NCBI GenBank assembly: GCA_934476545.1
Contig: CAKSOB010000055.1
Coordinates: forward strand, 1-9,574
Direction: 5' to 3'
DNA length: 9,574 nucleotides
From: an uncultured Eubacteriales bacterium
Lineage (GTDB): Bacteria > Bacillota > Clostridia > Oscillospirales > Acutalibacteraceae
Of the stretch, positions 7,581 through 9,574 are shown in pieces; the stretch's first letter is position 1, and each line of letters begins with the position of its first letter. Both the position numbers and the translations under genes were made by a program. A model generated the notes under the pieces. That model did not search any database. It was not told where the DNA came from and worked only from the letters and a program-made list of their open reading frames with translations.

Positions 7581-7787
7581 TTATTTATCCTTTAAACCAT
7601 AGCGCTTCTTAAACAGATCTACACGGCCGCTTGTATCAACCAGCTTCTGCTTACCTGTGAAGAAAGGATGACACTTGGAGCAAATTTCAACGTTGATATC
7701 GCCCTTTGTGGTGCGAGTCTCAATCACATTGCCGCAAGCGCATTTGATTGTCGCTTTCTCATACTGTGGATGGATGTTCTCTTTCAT
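7581..7787 (-). CDS. rpmE: 50S ribosomal protein L31, zinc-binding type
   Basis: This 68-residue large-subunit ribosomal protein starts MKENIHPQYEKATIKC. It carries the zinc ligands of the 'C+' L31 form: CAC near residue 16 and CSKC near residue 36, at Cys16, Cys18, Cys36 and Cys39, followed by the signature HPFFTGKQK and the RVDLFKKRYGLK tail. The ATG at 7787 has AGAGGTG 6 nt upstream. An in-frame GTG at 7796 falls inside that SD and is not the start. C+ L31 proteins can serve as a cellular zinc store, and many bacteria also keep a zinc-free paralog; none is seen here. The gene is transcribed alone or from read-through, and ends at the terminator described at 7499-7526. Confidence 0.97.
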   Translation of the reverse strand: MKENIHPQYEKATIKCACGNVIETRTTKGDINVEICSKCHPFFTGKQKLVDTSGRVDLFKKRYGLKDK

Positions 7788-7826
7788 TTTTGTCACCTCT
7801 TTCAGCTATTATACAACATTAACGAA

Positions 7827-7846
7827 TTGATTTTACCATAAATCAA
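7827..7846. repeat. 7-bp palindrome overlapping the rpmE promoter
   Basis: TTGATTT (7827-7833) and AAATCAA (7840-7846) are exact reverse complements around a 6-bp centre. The repeat covers the extended -10 element of the candidate rpmE promoter, a position where a bound dimeric repressor would block transcription. It does not match the Bacillus Zur box as I know it. An AT-rich palindrome of this size can arise by chance. Confidence 0.45.
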
Positions 7847-7858
7847 GAGAAAATGCAA
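7830..7858 (-). promoter_or_regulatory. Candidate extended -10 promoter for rpmE
   Basis: Minus-strand TTGCAT (7858-7853) and TAAAAT (7835-7830) are spaced by 17 bp. A TGG directly before the -10 gives an extended -10 element, TGGTAAAAT. A second -10-like hexamer, TATAAT (7813-7808), lies closer to the gene but lacks a -35 partner and would leave a leader of only about 14 nt. Either could be used. Confidence 0.55.
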
Positions 7859-7867
7859 GGATTATTT

Positions 7868-8689
7868 TCACGAATCTTTCTGAATTGCGATATAATTTGC
7901 ATATTCTTCTAAGCACATCTCTAATTCTCGCATTCGTGTGGCGTTTTTCATTCCCACAAAGCGGAACCTGGATGCATCCGATTCCATACGGGTAAAGGAA
8001 GTTTTACTTTCGGAATAGCGCAGCACAAATCCATATTCAATGCTGTGATTCATCAACCAACGATAAGCAGCCGTCGTTTCAAACTGTCCGGATTCTTTCG
8101 TTTCAAACTGCACCGATAATCCCGTCTGCGCTTCGCTGTATCCACCTTCTCCCACCGTGCGGCGCGCTTGATCCTCCGCTTTCATGCGAGATAGCCCTTG
8201 GTTCAAATAGCGCTGCACCGCTGCTTCATACTGCTTTGTTTGCGCCTGTTCGGATACATAGCCGGTTTTTAGCTGTAGATCTATTCCCTCGTCCTCGGCA
8301 TCCGCCAACAACTTTTTAAGATACGGAACGATTCGACGCTCTACCTGAACACCGTTCAATTCCGTCAGCATCGGTTCAAAGGAAGAGGACAGCCTATGGG
8401 TACTGTTTACCAATACCAGTTGAAAACTGTCGTCATACAAGGGCAGCGTATCGGAATCTATGACCGGCGCAACAGAAGAAGCTGCATTTTGTTCTTCCAA
8501 CTGTCGATAAGGCTGCGAAAACTGCTGCCAAAAATAAAGCATCAACAGCACAGCGGCAGCCGTAGCTGCCAACGCCAACAACGTCATCCAAATTCGCAGC
8601 TTGCGAACCTGCTCCATAGGACGATGCCCTCTGCGAATGCCATCTCGACTTCGCCGCTTGGAAGAACGCCGGGTACGCTTTACCTGCAT
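7868..8689 (-). CDS. Single-pass membrane protein with degenerate VanY-like (peptidase M15B) domain
   Basis: This 273-residue protein has a strongly basic N-terminus (1-32), one transmembrane helix (about 33-55, ILLALAATAAAVLLM-type) and an extracytoplasmic domain (about 88-265). The domain follows D,D-carboxypeptidase VanY order: LVLVNSTHRL, TGYVSEQAQ (142-150), GYSEAQTGLSVQF (183-195), YGFVLRYSESK (219-229) and RFRFVGMKNATRM (241-253). VanY enzymes trim the terminal D-Ala from peptidoglycan stems with a zinc held by His, Asp and His. Here the SEHQTGLAVD motif reads SEAQTGLSVQ (His to Ala187, Asp to Gln194). The E-P-W-H-F-R-Y motif reads DASRFRF (Glu to Asp238, His to Arg241), and SGYRS reads TGYVS (Arg to Val145). 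It is probably catalytically dead, perhaps a cell-wall binding or scaffold protein. The start lies 6 nt after the M18 gene with a poor SD, suggesting translational coupling. Met25 at 8617, with AGAGGG 9 nt upstream, is an alternative start. Confidence 0.8.
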   Translation of the reverse strand: MQVKRTRRSSKRRSRDGIRRGHRPMEQVRKLRIWMTLLALAATAAAVLLMLYFWQQFSQPYRQLEEQNAASSVAPVIDSDTLPLYDDSFQLVLVNSTHRLSSSFEPMLTELNGVQVERRIVPYLKKLLADAEDEGIDLQLKTGYVSEQAQTKQYEAAVQRYLNQGLSRMKAEDQARRTVGEGGYSEAQTGLSVQFETKESGQFETTAAYRWLMNHSIEYGFVLRYSESKTSFTRMESDASRFRFVGMKNATRMRELEMCLEEYANYIAIQKDS

Positions 8690-8695
8690 TGGAAC

Positions 8696-9574
8696 TTATG
8701 CTTCAAAAAAGGCTTTGAAGCCACGATATGCCATATAAACATCCAGCTTTGCTACCACTTCAAACGGAGCGTGCATGGAGATAACCGGTACACCAACATC
8801 TACAACATCAATGTCCAAGTTGGCAATGAACATTGCAACAGTACCGCCGCCGCCGCCGTCTACCTTGCCCAGCTCGCCGGTCTGCCACAAAACTTGATTG
8901 TCGTGGAACAGCTTGCGAATCTCTGCCATAAACTCTGCAGAAGCATCACTGGTGCCGCTCTTACCACGAGAACCGGTGTACTTCATCACGCCAACACCAT
9001 TGTTGAGGTAGCAAGAGTTCAGCGGCTCATAAGCGCTGCCATAGGTTGGGTCATAGGCAGCGGTTACATCAGCGGACAAGCACTTGGATTTCCGCATAAC
9101 CTCGTAGCCTTCCAAGCCTTCTTGTCTTGCCAAATCACAAATAAAGTACCGGAGGAAGGAAGAATTCATGCCGGTGTTGCCGTCACTGCCAACTTCTTCT
9201 TTATCTGCCAATACGGTCAAAATGGTCTGCTCCGGTGTTTCGCAGTTGAAGATTGCCTCCAACGCCGGATAAGCGCAAACACGGTCGTCGTGTCCGTAGC
9301 CGCCAACCATACTGCGGTCAAAACCAACATCTACCGCCTTGTGTGCCGGTACAAACTCAATTTCACCGGAAACAAAGTCTTCTTCGATAATGCCGTACTT
9401 CTCATGGAGCAAGCGCATGATGTTCAGCTTGAACAGATCCTTGCCTTCCTCGGAACGAACCGGACGGCTGCCGATCAGCACATTCAGGTTTTCACCCTCG
9501 ATAGCTTTTGCCAGTGTTTTCATCATTTGCTCGGTGCCCAGATGCGGCAGCAAGTCGGTTACGCAGAACTGCTG
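8696..9574 (-). CDS. M18 family aminopeptidase, C-terminal part (partial, 5' end beyond right edge)
   Basis: The frame is open from base 9574 to a TAA at 8696, giving 292 residues, about two thirds of a usual M18 enzyme (430-470). These cytoplasmic dinuclear-zinc peptidases remove N-terminal residues, often acidic ones, from peptides. Numbering from the window edge, conserved pieces are TDLLPHLG (6-13), LIGSRPV (33-39) and VDVGFDRSMVGGYGHDDRVC (81-100), which holds bridging Asp97. Next come ADKEEVGSDGNTG (Glu126, Glu127), LSADVTAAYDP (Asp169), GELGKVDGGGGGTVA (233-247) and MHAPFEV (His268). The glycine run has Gly where relatives usually have Gln. The remaining N-terminal zinc His is expected outside the window. 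A TTG at 9553 is internal, not a start. The VanY-like gene follows after 6 nt, so the two are probably co-transcribed. Confidence 0.95.
   Translation of the reverse strand, partial: QQFCVTDLLPHLGTEQMMKTLAKAIEGENLNVLIGSRPVRSEEGKDLFKLNIMRLLHEKYGIIEEDFVSGEIEFVPAHKAVDVGFDRSMVGGYGHDDRVCAYPALEAIFNCETPEQTILTVLADKEEVGSDGNTGMNSSFLRYFICDLARQEGLEGYEVMRKSKCLSADVTAAYDPTYGSAYEPLNSCYLNNGVGVMKYTGSRGKSGTSDASAEFMAEIRKLFHDNQVLWQTGELGKVDGGGGGTVAMFIANLDIDVVDVGVPVISMHAPFEVVAKLDVYMAYRGFKAFFEA

Noticed and set aside
7788..7796. Upstream GTG start for rpmE adding three residues
   Set aside because: The GTG is part of the AGAGGTG ribosome binding site of the ATG at 7787, and L31 proteins start at MKxxIHP.
8844..8858. 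CCG trinucleotide run as a possible repeat or slippage site
   Set aside because: It encodes the glycine run that is a conserved M18 motif (GGGGT), so coding constraint explains it.
9551..9553. TTG as start of the M18 aminopeptidase
   Set aside because: The frame continues in family sequence (TDLLPHLG) up to the window edge, so the gene is simply cut there.

Overview
The window reads as ordinary chromosome from a Gram-positive anaerobe of the Firmicutes (class Clostridia). RpoB, SigA and DnaG look Firmicutes-like, Shine-Dalgarno (SD) sites are strong AGGAGG-type, and the genes are tightly packed on one strand. The RpoB N-terminus (MVNVKPKQLGRTTRMSFSKI) suggests a Ruminococcaceae/Oscillospiraceae relative. 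That placement is an inference from memory of the family, not from a search.

All nine genes lie on the minus strand, so transcription runs from right to left. First come the C-terminal two thirds of an M18 aminopeptidase (cut by the right edge) and, 6 nt behind it, a single-pass membrane protein with a VanY-like extracellular domain. Next are rpmE (zinc-type ribosomal protein L31) with its own promoter region and a clear intrinsic terminator, and then a YigZ/IMPACT family gene. A 143-nt gap with a perfect 9-bp inverted repeat precedes a compact four-gene operon: a dGTPase-like HD hydrolase, dnaG (primase), sigA/rpoD (principal sigma factor) and an Rrf2-family regulator. The operon has gaps of 10 to 20 nt and ends at a strong intrinsic terminator. 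Just beyond it a full-consensus promoter (TTGACA, 17 bp, TATAAT) drives rpoB, of which the first 687 codons are present before the left edge.

The operon couples nucleotide-pool control (dGTPase), replication priming (DnaG) and transcription initiation (SigA), a clostridial version of the classical dnaG-sigA macromolecular synthesis operon. The added Rrf2 gene carries a complete IscR-type Fe-S ligand set (C-x5-C-x5-C-x2-H) plus an Asp at position 8, as in NsrR. It could therefore report iron-sulfur or nitrosative/oxidative status, although no isc/suf genes lie in the window.

Two points stand out. The VanY-like protein keeps the family framework but has lost all three zinc ligands, the catalytic acid and the substrate arginine, so it looks like a pseudo-peptidase. 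rpoB is separated from the ribosomal stalk genes (rplJ/rplL) that usually precede it and has its own near-perfect promoter. No mobile element, CRISPR array, rRNA or tRNA gene was seen. Long plus-strand open frames are antisense shadows of these conserved genes.
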